Source of the DNA: Bacteroidales bacterium UBA5235
GTDB lineage: Bacteria > Bacteroidota > Bacteroidia > Bacteroidales > VadinHA17
Reading direction: 5' to 3'
Assembly (NCBI GenBank): GCA_002409145.1
Contig: DHUL01000044.1
Location: 12,440-26,928, forward strand
Length of the DNA stretch: 14,489 bases
Shown here: piece by piece, positions 6,857 through 14,487 of the stretch
Numbering within the stretch: position 1 is the first letter of the stretch
Layout of the letters: every line of letters begins with the position of its first letter
The notes under the pieces: generated by a model
What the model was told of the DNA's origin: nothing
The model's database searches: none
Seen by the model: only the letters and a program-made list of their open reading frames with translations
Program-made: the position numbers and the translations under genes

Positions 6857-9046
6857 ATGGCAGAATTACGTTTCAGTGCATTGAAGGAACTGTTCAACAG
6901 GGATCCTGTTGAAGTATCCATCCCGGCAGGGCCGGTATCCACCTATTTCTCGGAGAATGTCTTTGACAAGCGCAAGATGGAGCGCTTCCTCAGCCGCGAG
7001 GCTTACAGGGCGGTTATAACCGCTATTGAAGAGGGGACACAGATCAACAGACAGATTGCTGACCAGGTTGCCACAGGAATGCAGGCATGGGCAATGGAGC
7101 ACGGAGTGACTCATTTCACTCACTGGTTTCATCCCCTTACTGACGCAACGGCGGAGAAGCATGACGCCTTTGTCGGATTGGGAGATATGGGCTCGATAAT
7201 AGAGATTTTCTCGGGAGAGGTGCTTGTACAGCAGGAACCTGATGCATCAAGCTTCCCCAGCGGGGGTATCAGGAACACCTTCGAGGCCAGGGGTTATACA
7301 GCATGGGACGTCTCATCACCCGCATTCATCGTTGGCAACACCCTCTGTATCCCGACAGTCTTCATATCATATACAGGTGATGCGCTTGACTACAAGACTC
7401 CGCTTCTCAGGTCACTGGCAGCGCTTGACAAAGCTGCCGTCGAAGTCTGCCACCTGTTCGACAAGGATGTCAAAAAGGTAATTGCCACCCTTGGATGGGA
7501 ACAGGAGTATTTCCTTATTGATGAGGCTCTGTACTATGCCCGTCCTGACCTGATGCTGGCTGACCGGACCCTCATGGGCCACCCCTCCTCGAAGGATCAG
7601 CAGCTCTCTGACCATTACTTCGGATCAATTCCTGACAGGGTGAAAGCATTTATGAAGGAGTTCGAGTACGAGGCCTACAAGCTGGGAATACCAGTGAAGA
7701 CGCGTCACAACGAGGTGGCCCCCAATCAGTTCGAGTGTGCACCTGTGTATGAGGAGGCAAACCTTGCCGTTGATCATAACCAGCTTATTATGGACATCAT
7801 GAGAAGGGTAGCCAGGAAGCACAAGTTCAGGGTGCTCTTCCATGAGAAGCCCTTTGCTGAGGTAAACGGATCCGGCAAGCACAACAACTGGTCGATGATG
7901 ACTGATACAGGCGTGAATCTCCTCTCCCCTGGCAAGAATCCAAAGACGAACATGCAGTTCCTAACATTCCTGGTAAACGTGATAAAGGCAGTAAATGACA
8001 ACCAGGATCTGCTTCGCGCCAGCGTAACCAATGAGAACAACTCGTACAGGCTGGGAGGTCATGAGGCACCTCCGTCGATAATCTCCGTCTTCCTGGGCAG
8101 CTATCTCTCTGAAATACTTGACGGCATTGCAAGTAAAGTCAAGGACAAGAAAATGACACCGCAGGAGAAGACAGAGATAAAACTCGGAATAGGCAAGATA
8201 CCCGGAATCTTTCTTGACAACACTGACCGTAACCGGACATCTCCTTTTGCCTTCACCGGCAACAGGTTTGAGTTCAGGGCTGTGGGCTCCTCGGCTAACT
8301 GCAGTTCTGCAATGATAGTTCTGAATGCTGCTGTAACACGCCAGCTCAAGGCGTTCGCTGCAGAGGTAAACGCAATGGCTGACCGCGGAGAAAAGAGAGA
8401 CGAAGCAATCTTCCAGGTGCTGAAGAATTGCATCATTGATTCGAAGAGGATACGCTTTGAGGGTGATGGTTACAGTGCCGAATGGCACAAAGAGGCAATC
8501 CGGAGGGGGCTCTCTGCTGAACCAAGCGTCCCGAAGACACTCAAGGCTTATGTGAACCCCTCTTCACGGGAGACGCTGGTAGGTACCGGGGTGCTCTCTG
8601 AAAGGGAGGTTGAGAGCAGGGTGGAAGTTGAACTCGAAAAATTCACCAAGAAGCTCCAGATTGAGGCGAGGGTACTGGGTGATCTGGCTATCAATCACAT
8701 AGTTCCGACGGCAGTAAACTACATGACCTCACTTGTTGAGAACGTAAAAGGCCTGCGTGAAATATTTGACGAGAACGAGTTCATGAAACTCGCAGGTGCG
8801 CGAAAAGAACTGATAGTGAACATCTCCGACCATATCACCATGATCAAGAAACTGGTTGCCGAGATGATTGATCAGCGAAGGAAAGCCAATGTTATCCCTG
8901 ACCTTTACCGGAAGGCTCTTGCATATGAGTCGAAGGTCAAACCCTATCTCGAGGAGATCAGGTCCCATATAGACAAGCTCGAGCTGGTTGTGGACAATGA
9001 GCTGTGGCCCCTTCCCAAATACCGTGAACTTCTTTTTACCAGGTAG
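6857..9046 (+). CDS. glnN: Glutamine synthetase type III
   Basis: This 729-residue cytoplasmic enzyme makes glutamine from glutamate, ammonium and ATP. The length is typical of GSIII and much longer than the 440-470 residues of GSI. Visible signatures are HFTHWFHPLTDATAEKHDAF near residue 90, a GWEQEYFLID metal-site segment near 215, NGSGKHNNWSM (Asn337 to about 347), and TGNRFEFRAVGSSANCSSA around Asn469-Arg474, which corresponds to the ATP/glutamate site of the family. The C-terminal third is helical and charged, as in other GSIII. The reading frame opens at a TTG (6839), but that codon lies in the -7 box, and ATG 6857 (MAELRFSALKELFNR) matches the usual GSIII beginning. The gene stands alone between the palindrome-bearing spacer and a strong terminator. 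The twin palindromes are a reasonable place for nitrogen control, although no PII or ammonium transporter gene is in the window. Confidence 0.95.
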   Translation: MAELRFSALKELFNRDPVEVSIPAGPVSTYFSENVFDKRKMERFLSREAYRAVITAIEEGTQINRQIADQVATGMQAWAMEHGVTHFTHWFHPLTDATAEKHDAFVGLGDMGSIIEIFSGEVLVQQEPDASSFPSGGIRNTFEARGYTAWDVSSPAFIVGNTLCIPTVFISYTGDALDYKTPLLRSLAALDKAAVEVCHLFDKDVKKVIATLGWEQEYFLIDEALYYARPDLMLADRTLMGHPSSKDQQLSDHYFGSIPDRVKAFMKEFEYEAYKLGIPVKTRHNEVAPNQFECAPVYEEANLAVDHNQLIMDIMRRVARKHKFRVLFHEKPFAEVNGSGKHNNWSMMTDTGVNLLSPGKNPKTNMQFLTFLVNVIKAVNDNQDLLRASVTNENNSYRLGGHEAPPSIISVFLGSYLSEILDGIASKVKDKKMTPQEKTEIKLGIGKIPGIFLDNTDRNRTSPFAFTGNRFEFRAVGSSANCSSAMIVLNAAVTRQLKAFAAEVNAMADRGEKRDEAIFQVLKNCIIDSKRIRFEGDGYSAEWHKEAIRRGLSAEPSVPKTLKAYVNPSSRETLVGTGVLSEREVESRVEVELEKFTKKLQIEARVLGDLAINHIVPTAVNYMTSLVENVKGLREIFDENEFMKLAGARKELIVNISDHITMIKKLVAEMIDQRRKANVIPDLYRKALAYESKVKPYLEEIRSHIDKLELVVDNELWPLPKYRELLFTR

Positions 9047-9075
9047 AGGTCTGCCCTTTCAGAATTCATGGATAG

Positions 9076-9106
9076 TAATGCCCCCTGCAAGGAGGGCATT
9101 ATTTTT
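9076..9106 (+). terminator. Intrinsic terminator after glnN
   Basis: TAATGCCC (9076-9083) pairs with GGGCATTA (9094-9101). Inside, CCT (9084-9086) can pair with AGG (9090-9092) around a GCA loop with one bulged A. Five T residues follow at 9102-9106. It lies 30 bases after the glnN stop and separates glnN from the next unit. Confidence 0.85.
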
Positions 9107-9169
9107 GCTGGAGATCCGGGATGCCGGTAATTAATGGAGCGGCTAAACGTTAACATAAATAACAATCAT

Positions 9170-9177
9170 TACTTTTG
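9170..9177 (+). promoter_or_regulatory. Candidate promoter of the porE-like/purM unit, -7 box TACTTTTG
   Basis: TACTTTTG matches TAnnTTTG exactly and ends 23 bases before the ATG at 9201. No clear TTG sits 19-21 bases upstream; the nearest feature is GTTAAC at 9149-9154. It follows the glnN terminator and is the only promoter-like signal between the terminator and the gene. Confidence 0.5.
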
Positions 9178-9200
9178 TACAAAACACTATTGTGTCCGGA

Positions 9201-11180
9201 ATGAACAGATTAATAATATTAATAATAGTTTCTGTTGCCCTTCTCTGCCCATCTGTGCTTCAGGCCCAGAAGCAGAAGACGGAACGGGCATATGCCGCAT
9301 ACAACGCGGGCAGCTATTATGAGGCGATAGACTACTTCAAGGATGTCTATTCGAAGACACGTGATAAACAGCTGAAGGCTGACATGGTTTTCATGGTGTC
9401 AGAGTGCTACCGCCTCATCAATGACCCGAAGAATGCCGAACTGTGGTATAAGAGAGCCGTCAGATCGCCTTTCCCGAAACCTGAAGCGCAATACTGGCTT
9501 GCCGAAAGCAACAAGAAGCTTGGCCGGTATCCCCAGGCTATTGAGGAGTTCCGCGAATACCGTAAGCTTGTGCCGGGTGATCCCCGCACCGAGCAGCAGA
9601 TACGCTCATGCGAACTTGCCATGCAATGGCAGGCGGCACCAGACTCCTATAATGTTGAAGAACTGAAGGAAGCCAACTCCGGGGATTCTGATTTCAGTCC
9701 CGCTTATGGCCGCGATGACAACGGTCTGGTATGGTTCACCTCCTCGCGCGATGATGCAAAGGGCAACAAGGAACACGGCGCCACCGGCCAGAGTTTCTCT
9801 GATATTTTTGAGACCAGGCTTGACAAGAAGGGCAAATGGAGCACTCCGGTGCCGGTTGACTTTCTGAATAGTGAGTTCGAAGACGGAACGCCTTCATTTT
9901 CAGCTGACTACTCAGAGGTTTGGTTCACCCGCTGCGAGGCAGGTAAGCGCGAGAGCAAGGGATGCGTCATAATGTATTCAACCCGGGAGGGAACCCGGTG
10001 GAGTGATCCGGTTAAGGTCGAGCTGCTGGCTGACTCCCTTGTGGCAGCGCATCCGGCAATCTCCAACGACGGGCAGACTCTCTATTTTGTCTCTGATATG
10101 CCCGGAGGGCTGGGAGGGAAGGACATATACCGTACTACCCGGACATCCCCGGGCAGCGCATGGTCACGCCCGGAAAACCTTGGCACTGACATCAACACCC
10201 GCGGAAATGAGCTCTTCCCCTACGCCCGCGAAAACGGAACGCTTTATTTCGCCTCTGACGGACATATCGGCATGGGCGGACTTGATATCTTCAAAGCCAC
10301 GCCGCAGGGCGGAGAGAGCTGGAGCGTGGAGAACATGAGGCCTCCGATTAACAGCCCGGCAGACGACTTCGGCATCACCTTCGAGAGGGATGCCGAGAAG
10401 GGTATCTTCAGCTCGGCACGAAAGGGCAGAGGTGATGATGACCTCTTCACCTTCGAAATGCCGCCACTGCTGTTCAGTATCACAGGCCTCGTCAAGGATG
10501 AAAAGACCGGCCTCCCCGTACAGGGAGCCACCGTACAGCTTATTGCCAGCGACGGTGCAAACATGCAGACAGAGACTGGAAATGCCGGCGACTTCAAGTT
10601 CAGCCTGAGACCGGAAGTTGACTACATCTTCCTTGCCTCTAAAAAGGGCTACCTTAACGGGAAGGAAAAAGAGACAACCAGGGGACAGGACAAGAGCCGA
10701 GACTTCATGGCCACAATACAGATGACACCCATCGACAGGCCTATCGAGCTTCCCAATATCTTCTATGACTTTGGCAAGTGGGACCTCAGACCTGAGTCCA
10801 TGGTATCACTTGACAAGCTGGTGGAGACACTCAATGACAATCCGACGGTGACTATTGAACTCATGTCGCACACTGACTCACGTGACACTGAGGAGTTTAA
10901 CCTCGATCTCTCGCAGAAGAGGGCACAGTCAGTTGTTGACTACCTTATAGGTAAGGGAATTGCTGCTGACAGGCTGACTGCCAGGGGTTATGGCGAGACC
11001 AGCCCGAAAGTGGTTGATGAAGTGATCATTAAAGATGCTCCGTTCCTGCGTCAGGGTACTTCCCTCACCGAGCAGTACATAAACAGTCTCGCCAGCGATG
11101 AGCAGAAGGAGATAGCCCATCAGATCAACCGCCGTACCGAGTTCAGGGTGCTTCGGACTGACTATGAGCCTGCAAAATAA
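9201..11180 (+). CDS. PorE-like envelope protein: TPR, beta-propeller, carboxypeptidase-regulatory and OmpA domains
   Basis: This 659-residue exported protein has an N-terminal signal sequence (about 1-22, with likely cleavage after LQA). TPR repeats at about 27-130 include AYNAGSYYEAIDYFKDVY and GRYPQAIEEFREY. A PD40/WD40-like propeller fills about 150-415, with blades such as GQTLYFVSDMPGGLGGKDIY and GTLYFASDGHIGMGGLDIF. A carboxypeptidase-regulatory-like domain lies at about 425-500 (ITGLVKDEKTGLPVQGATV). The OmpA-C domain runs from about 515 to the end, with FYDFGKWDLRPES, HTDSR (Asp559) and NRRTEFR (Arg649) for peptidoglycan binding. The order equals that of PorE (PG1058), which links the type IX secretion system to peptidoglycan. 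Close paralogues with the same order are common, so I leave the symbol empty. PorE is a lipoprotein; here LLCPS is a poor lipobox, pointing to signal peptidase I. ATG 9201 is preferred to GTG 9192. purM follows after 20 bases. Confidence 0.85.
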   Translation: MNRLIILIIVSVALLCPSVLQAQKQKTERAYAAYNAGSYYEAIDYFKDVYSKTRDKQLKADMVFMVSECYRLINDPKNAELWYKRAVRSPFPKPEAQYWLAESNKKLGRYPQAIEEFREYRKLVPGDPRTEQQIRSCELAMQWQAAPDSYNVEELKEANSGDSDFSPAYGRDDNGLVWFTSSRDDAKGNKEHGATGQSFSDIFETRLDKKGKWSTPVPVDFLNSEFEDGTPSFSADYSEVWFTRCEAGKRESKGCVIMYSTREGTRWSDPVKVELLADSLVAAHPAISNDGQTLYFVSDMPGGLGGKDIYRTTRTSPGSAWSRPENLGTDINTRGNELFPYARENGTLYFASDGHIGMGGLDIFKATPQGGESWSVENMRPPINSPADDFGITFERDAEKGIFSSARKGRGDDDLFTFEMPPLLFSITGLVKDEKTGLPVQGATVQLIASDGANMQTETGNAGDFKFSLRPEVDYIFLASKKGYLNGKEKETTRGQDKSRDFMATIQMTPIDRPIELPNIFYDFGKWDLRPESMVSLDKLVETLNDNPTVTIELMSHTDSRDTEEFNLDLSQKRAQSVVDYLIGKGIAADRLTARGYGETSPKVVDEVIIKDAPFLRQGTSLTEQYINSLASDEQKEIAHQINRRTEFRVLRTDYEPAK

Positions 11181-11200
11181 TTAAGAGCCGGGCCGGGATT

Positions 11201-12370
11201 ATGACTGACAGATCACGCTACGCATTAAGAGGAGTTTCTTCAGGGAAGGCTGAAGTTCATGCTGCAATCAGCAATGTGGATAAAGGCCTATATCCCCGTG
11301 CATTCTGCAAGATAATTCCCGACATGCTGGGTGGTGACCCTGCCTGGTGTAATATCATGCATGCTGACGGAGCAGGTACCAAATCGGCTCTCGCATATAT
11401 TTACTGGAGGGAGACTGGCGATCTGTCCGTCTGGAAAGGGATCGCCCAGGACGCTGTGGTGATGAATCTCGACGACCTCCTTTGTGTGGGGGTAACCGGG
11501 AATGTGCTTCTGTCATCAACCATCGGCAGGAACAAAAGCCTTGTTCCCGGTGAGGTGATAAAAGCCCTGATCGAAGGCACGGAAGAGTTTCTTGCACGTA
11601 TGAGGGACGCCGGCATCGGAATATGGTCAACCGGAGGTGAAACCGCGGATGTCGGTGACCTGGTTCGGACGGTCATTGTTGACTCTACTGTGACGGCTCG
11701 CATGACCCGGGCTGAGGTCATTGACAATGCGAACATCAGGGCTGGAGATGTGATTGTGGGCTTGGCCTCATTCGGACAGACAACATATGAGAGTGAGTAT
11801 AACGGAGGCATGGGAAGCAACGGGTTGACCTCGGCACGGCACGATGTATTCGGCAAGTATCTGTCCGGCCTCTATCCTGAAAGCTATGACGGGATTATTC
11901 CCGGAGACCTGGTTTACAGCGGACCGATGAGACTCACTGATCCCACAGCGGTGCCGGGTGTTAATGCGGGCAGACTGGTCCTGTCACCTACACGCACCTA
12001 TGCTCCTGTGATCCGGAAGGTTTTTGACATGATGCGGCCAGCCATTCACGGGATGGTCCACTGCTCGGGCGGAGGACAGACCAAGATTATGCATTTCATC
12101 GATAATCTGCATGTTATTAAGGATAATCTCTTCCCGGTACCTCCGCTGTTTGAACTGATACAGAAAAGTTCCGGCACGCCGTGGGAGGAGATGTACCGTG
12201 TGTTTAACATGGGTCACCGTATGGAGCTGTATGTTGATGAGGCAGATGCTGCAGCGATTATTGACACCGCCTCATCATTCCGTCTTGATGCGCGCATCGT
12301 GGGCCGCTGCGAACCAGCCACAGGCAGGCATCTGACAATCCGCACCTCATCCGGGGAATTTGTCTACTGA
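11201..12370 (+). CDS. purM: Phosphoribosylformylglycinamidine cyclo-ligase (AIR synthase)
   Basis: This 389-residue cytoplasmic enzyme closes the imidazole ring in purine synthesis, using ATP to turn formylglycinamidine ribonucleotide into aminoimidazole ribonucleotide. Family motifs are HADGAGTKSALAY (Asp56 to Lys61, ATP and metal site), VVMNLDDLLCVGVTGN, and the glycine-rich STGGETADVGD around Gly145-Glu147. It begins RYALRGVSSGKAEVHAAI and has the long Bacteroidota form, about 45 residues longer than E. coli PurM. The C-terminal ATP-grasp-like PurM fold holds MVHCSGGGQTKIMHF and NMGHRMELYV. It lies 20 bases after the porE-like gene with no terminator or promoter between, so co-transcription is likely although the functions are unrelated. 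No Shine-Dalgarno sequence is seen. The next genes, prfA and pyrF, are common neighbours of purM in this phylum, but here they have their own promoter. Confidence 0.93.
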   Translation: MTDRSRYALRGVSSGKAEVHAAISNVDKGLYPRAFCKIIPDMLGGDPAWCNIMHADGAGTKSALAYIYWRETGDLSVWKGIAQDAVVMNLDDLLCVGVTGNVLLSSTIGRNKSLVPGEVIKALIEGTEEFLARMRDAGIGIWSTGGETADVGDLVRTVIVDSTVTARMTRAEVIDNANIRAGDVIVGLASFGQTTYESEYNGGMGSNGLTSARHDVFGKYLSGLYPESYDGIIPGDLVYSGPMRLTDPTAVPGVNAGRLVLSPTRTYAPVIRKVFDMMRPAIHGMVHCSGGGQTKIMHFIDNLHVIKDNLFPVPPLFELIQKSSGTPWEEMYRVFNMGHRMELYVDEADAAAIIDTASSFRLDARIVGRCEPATGRHLTIRTSSGEFVY

Positions 12371-12380
12371 CCGGTGCTAC

Positions 12381-12394
12381 AATGCTTAATGCCC
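12381..12394 (+). repeat. Heptamer pair AATGCTT-AATGCCC
   Basis: Two seven-base units share AATGC and follow the purM stop by ten bases. The second unit also forms the left arm of a small hairpin, TGCCC-TAC-GGGCA (12390-12402), with no T-run after it. On its own this could be chance; it counts because three further short tandem repeats follow within 105 bases. Confidence 0.35.
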
Positions 12395-12411
12395 TACGGG
12401 CAAATGATAAT

Positions 12412-12427
12412 GTCTTGCGGTCTTGTA
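12412..12427 (+). repeat. Octamer pair GTCTTGCG-GTCTTGTA
   Basis: Two eight-base units share GTCTTG. The ten-base string GTCTTGCGGT within it occurs again at 14476-14485, after pyrF, so the same repeat family is present in two spacers of this window. Confidence 0.5.
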
Positions 12428-12432
12428 AACAA

Positions 12433-12473
12433 ACTGCCGACTGCCGGCTGGTACTGCCGACTGCCGACTTCAC
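12433..12473 (+). repeat. ACTGCCG heptamer tandem repeat
   Basis: Four exact ACTGCCG units occupy 12433-12439, 12440-12446, 12453-12459 and 12460-12466. A decayed six-base unit (GCTGGT, 12447-12452) sits in the middle and a decayed seventh-register unit (ACTTCAC) ends the array. The heptamer period is clear from the sequence. It is non-coding, in the purM-prfA spacer, just before the prfA promoter. Confidence 0.8.
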
Positions 12474-12476
12474 TAA

Positions 12477-12497
12477 TGCCTATTGGCTATTGCCTGA
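12477..12497 (+). repeat. TGCCTAT heptamer tandem repeat
   Basis: Three adjacent units read TGCCTAT, TGGCTAT and TGCCTGA, differing from one another by one to three bases. The junction of units one and two supplies the TTG at 12483-12485 that fits the prfA -33 element. Confidence 0.65.
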
Positions 12498-12512
12498 TTA
12501 TAATTACCTTTG
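12483..12512 (+). promoter_or_regulatory. prfA promoter, TTG-N19-TACCTTTG
   Basis: TTG (12483-12485) is followed by a 19-base spacer and TACCTTTG (12505-12512), a full match to the Bacteroidota pattern TTG-N19-21-TAnnTTTG. Transcription would begin near 12518, leaving a leader of about 16 bases before ATG 12534. It is the best promoter in the window. The TTG at 12510 is inside the -7 box and cannot be the prfA start codon. Confidence 0.7.
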
Positions 12513-12533
12513 CACCCTGAAATTTTGCATCAG

Positions 12534-13619
12534 ATGGCAAACAATCTTATTCTTGACAGGCTGGTTGGCGTAAAGAAACGTTTTGTGGAGGTGGGTGAGC
12601 TCCTGACCTCCCCCGACGTAATGTCGGACATGAAACGCTATATAAAGCTGAACAAGGAATATAAGGAGCTCAAACCGGTGGTTGAGGCGTATGAGAAATA
12701 CAAATCAGCCATTGATAACCTCGACAGTGCAAGGGAACTCCTTTCCGCAGAAAAGGATGAGGAGATGCGCGAGATGGCCAAGGCCGAGATAGACACTCTG
12801 CTCCAGTCACTTCCGGAGATGGAGGAGGACATCAAGTACCTTCTTCTGCCTGCTGACCCGGAGGATGAGAAAAATGCTGTCGTGGAGATCCGTGCCGGTA
12901 CCGGTGGTGACGAGGCAAGCATCTTTGCAGGAGACCTCTTCCGCATGTATTCGAAGTATATTGAGGCACAGGGCTGGAAGATAGATATGAACTACTATAC
13001 CGAAGGCACTGCCGGAGGGTACAAGGAGATAGTCTTCAACGTTATAGGTGACGGTGTCTATGGTATCCTGAAGTATGAGTCGGGGGTACACCGCGTCCAG
13101 AGGGTTCCGCAGACAGAAACGCAGGGCCGCATCCACACATCGGCTGCCACAGTTGCTGTGCTTCCAGAGGCAGGTGAGTTCGACATCGAGGTCCGTAATG
13201 AGGATATACGCAAGGACACCTACTGCTCCTCGGGCCCTGGCGGACAGAGCGTTAACACTACATATTCAGCCATCAGGCTGACACATATCCCGACAGGGGT
13301 AGTGGTGACATGCCAGGACGAGAAATCTCAGATCAAGAACCTTGAAAAGGCTATGAGGGAGCTTCGCACCCGCCTTTACAACCTGGAATACCAGAAGTAC
13401 CTTGATGAGATTTCGCACAAGCGGAAGACAATGGTATCAACAGGCGACAGGTCTGCCAAGATTCGCACATACAACTACCCGCAGGGCAGAGTGACGGACC
13501 ACCGTATCAACACAACCCTCTACAACCTGCCGTCAGTCCTTGACGGCAACATCCAGGAACTGCTCGACAAGCTGCAGATGGCAGAGAACGCTGAGCGTCT
13601 GAAAGAGAGTAACTATTAA
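12534..13619 (+). CDS. prfA: Peptide chain release factor 1
   Basis: This 361-residue protein ends translation at UAA and UAG in the ribosomal A site. The helical N-terminal domain (about 1-105) is followed by the codon-reading domain, with the RF1-type P-x-T tripeptide as Pro192-Gln-Thr194 within RVPQTETQGRIHTSA. The GGQ loop (Gly236-Gly-Gln238, SSGPGGQSVNTT) triggers release of the peptide. RF2 would carry SPF and usually a programmed frameshift; neither is present. Length matches E. coli RF1 (360). An upstream TTG at 12510 extends the frame, but it lies in the -7 box and the predicted extra residues are not RF1-like, so ATG 12534 (MANNLILDRL) is chosen. The gene has its own promoter within a repeat-rich spacer and is followed by pyrF after 11 bases, so the two form a unit. 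Assignment is firm. Confidence 0.96.
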   Translation: MANNLILDRLVGVKKRFVEVGELLTSPDVMSDMKRYIKLNKEYKELKPVVEAYEKYKSAIDNLDSARELLSAEKDEEMREMAKAEIDTLLQSLPEMEEDIKYLLLPADPEDEKNAVVEIRAGTGGDEASIFAGDLFRMYSKYIEAQGWKIDMNYYTEGTAGGYKEIVFNVIGDGVYGILKYESGVHRVQRVPQTETQGRIHTSAATVAVLPEAGEFDIEVRNEDIRKDTYCSSGPGGQSVNTTYSAIRLTHIPTGVVVTCQDEKSQIKNLEKAMRELRTRLYNLEYQKYLDEISHKRKTMVSTGDRSAKIRTYNYPQGRVTDHRINTTLYNLPSVLDGNIQELLDKLQMAENAERLKESNY

Positions 13620-13630
13620 TAGGTGCTAAC

Positions 13631-14458
13631 ATGACCTCAAGGGAATTATTCCAGCATATTCTTAAGAAGAAGTCGTTCCTGTGTGTCGGTCTCGATCCGG
13701 AGATATCCAAACTGCCGGCATGCCTGGGAAGCCTGGAAGAACCGATTTTTGAGTTTAACAGACGTATAATAGATGCTACCCACAGGTATACGGTAGCCTA
13801 TAAGCCAAACTTTGCCTTCTATGAGTCATATGGTGCAAGGGGTATGGCTGCACTGGAAAAGACAGTGAGGTACATCAACAAGCTCGACACAAACATCTTC
13901 ATCATAGCTGACGCCAAGCGAGGCGATATAGGCAATACTTCGAAGATGTATGCCAGGGCAGTCTTCGGCGAGATGCCGTTTGATGCAGTGACGGTGGCTC
14001 CCTACATGGGAGAGGATTCCGTTACCCCGTTTCTTACCTATGGAGGCAAATGGGCAATCATTCTTGCACTGACCTCAAACAGGGGTGCGGATGATTTCCA
14101 GTATCACCCCGGTACCGGACAGAGGCTCTTTGAAAGGGTCCTGCATGTATCACAGAGATGGGGTACCATTGACAACCTGATGTATGTTGTGGGTGCAACC
14201 CGGGCTGAAATGCTTGCTGATATACGTAAGATTGTGCCGGATCATTTCCTGCTGGTGCCCGGTGTGGGCGCACAGGGAGGCAGCCTGGAGGAGGTTGCCC
14301 GATATGGCATGAACAGCCAGTGCGGCCTGCTTGTAAACTCATCGCGGGGAATCATCTATGCTGACTCATCCGAAAACTTTGATACTGTTGCAGGCGAAAA
14401 AGCCCGTGAGATGCAGGAGGAGATGGCCTTCTACCTTGCTGGCAGATTTAAAGTCTGA
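13631..14458 (+). CDS. pyrF: Orotidine 5'-phosphate decarboxylase
   Basis: This 275-residue cytoplasmic enzyme makes UMP from orotidine monophosphate, the last step of de novo pyrimidine synthesis. It belongs to the longer PyrF subfamily 2. Visible sites are Asp22 in CVGLDPE, the catalytic charge network ADAKRGDIGNTS (Asp94, Lys96, Asp99), VAYKPNFAFYESYG, VPGVGAQGG near residue 215 and NSSRGIIYA near 237 for phosphate binding. The ATG at 13631 has no Shine-Dalgarno sequence. It follows prfA by 11 bases and is most likely on the same message. The last codons (Lys-Val-stop, AAAGTCTGA) are already part of a short repeat that continues beyond the gene, so its 3' end may have been shaped by repeat growth; the catalytic core is unaffected and complete. 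Confidence 0.95.
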   Translation: MTSRELFQHILKKKSFLCVGLDPEISKLPACLGSLEEPIFEFNRRIIDATHRYTVAYKPNFAFYESYGARGMAALEKTVRYINKLDTNIFIIADAKRGDIGNTSKMYARAVFGEMPFDAVTVAPYMGEDSVTPFLTYGGKWAIILALTSNRGADDFQYHPGTGQRLFERVLHVSQRWGTIDNLMYVVGATRAEMLADIRKIVPDHFLLVPGVGAQGGSLEEVARYGMNSQCGLLVNSSRGIIYADSSENFDTVAGEKAREMQEEMAFYLAGRFKV

Positions 14459-14487
14459 GAGTCTGAAGGTCTTAGGTCTTGCGGTTT
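14452..14487 (+). repeat. Short tandem repeats at the end of pyrF
   Basis: The units read AGTCTGAG (14452-14459), AGTCTGA (14460-14466), AGGTCTT (14467-14473), AGGTCTT (14474-14480) and GCGGTTT (14481-14487). The first unit contains the pyrF stop codon. Two repeat families adjoin: AGTCTGA and AGGTCTT. The array meets the window edge, so its full length is unknown. Confidence 0.65.

Noticed and set aside
12390..12402. Hairpin TGCCC-TAC-GGGCA as a purM terminator
   Set aside because: The stem is five pairs and is followed by AAATGATAATG with no T-run, so it is unlikely to stop transcription by itself.
12382..12573. 63-codon open frame in the purM-prfA spacer
   Set aside because: It runs through the tandem repeats and the prfA promoter and overlaps the prfA start in another frame. 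Its translation (rich in Cys, Leu and Trp near the end) resembles no family I know. More likely a by-product of stop-free repeats.
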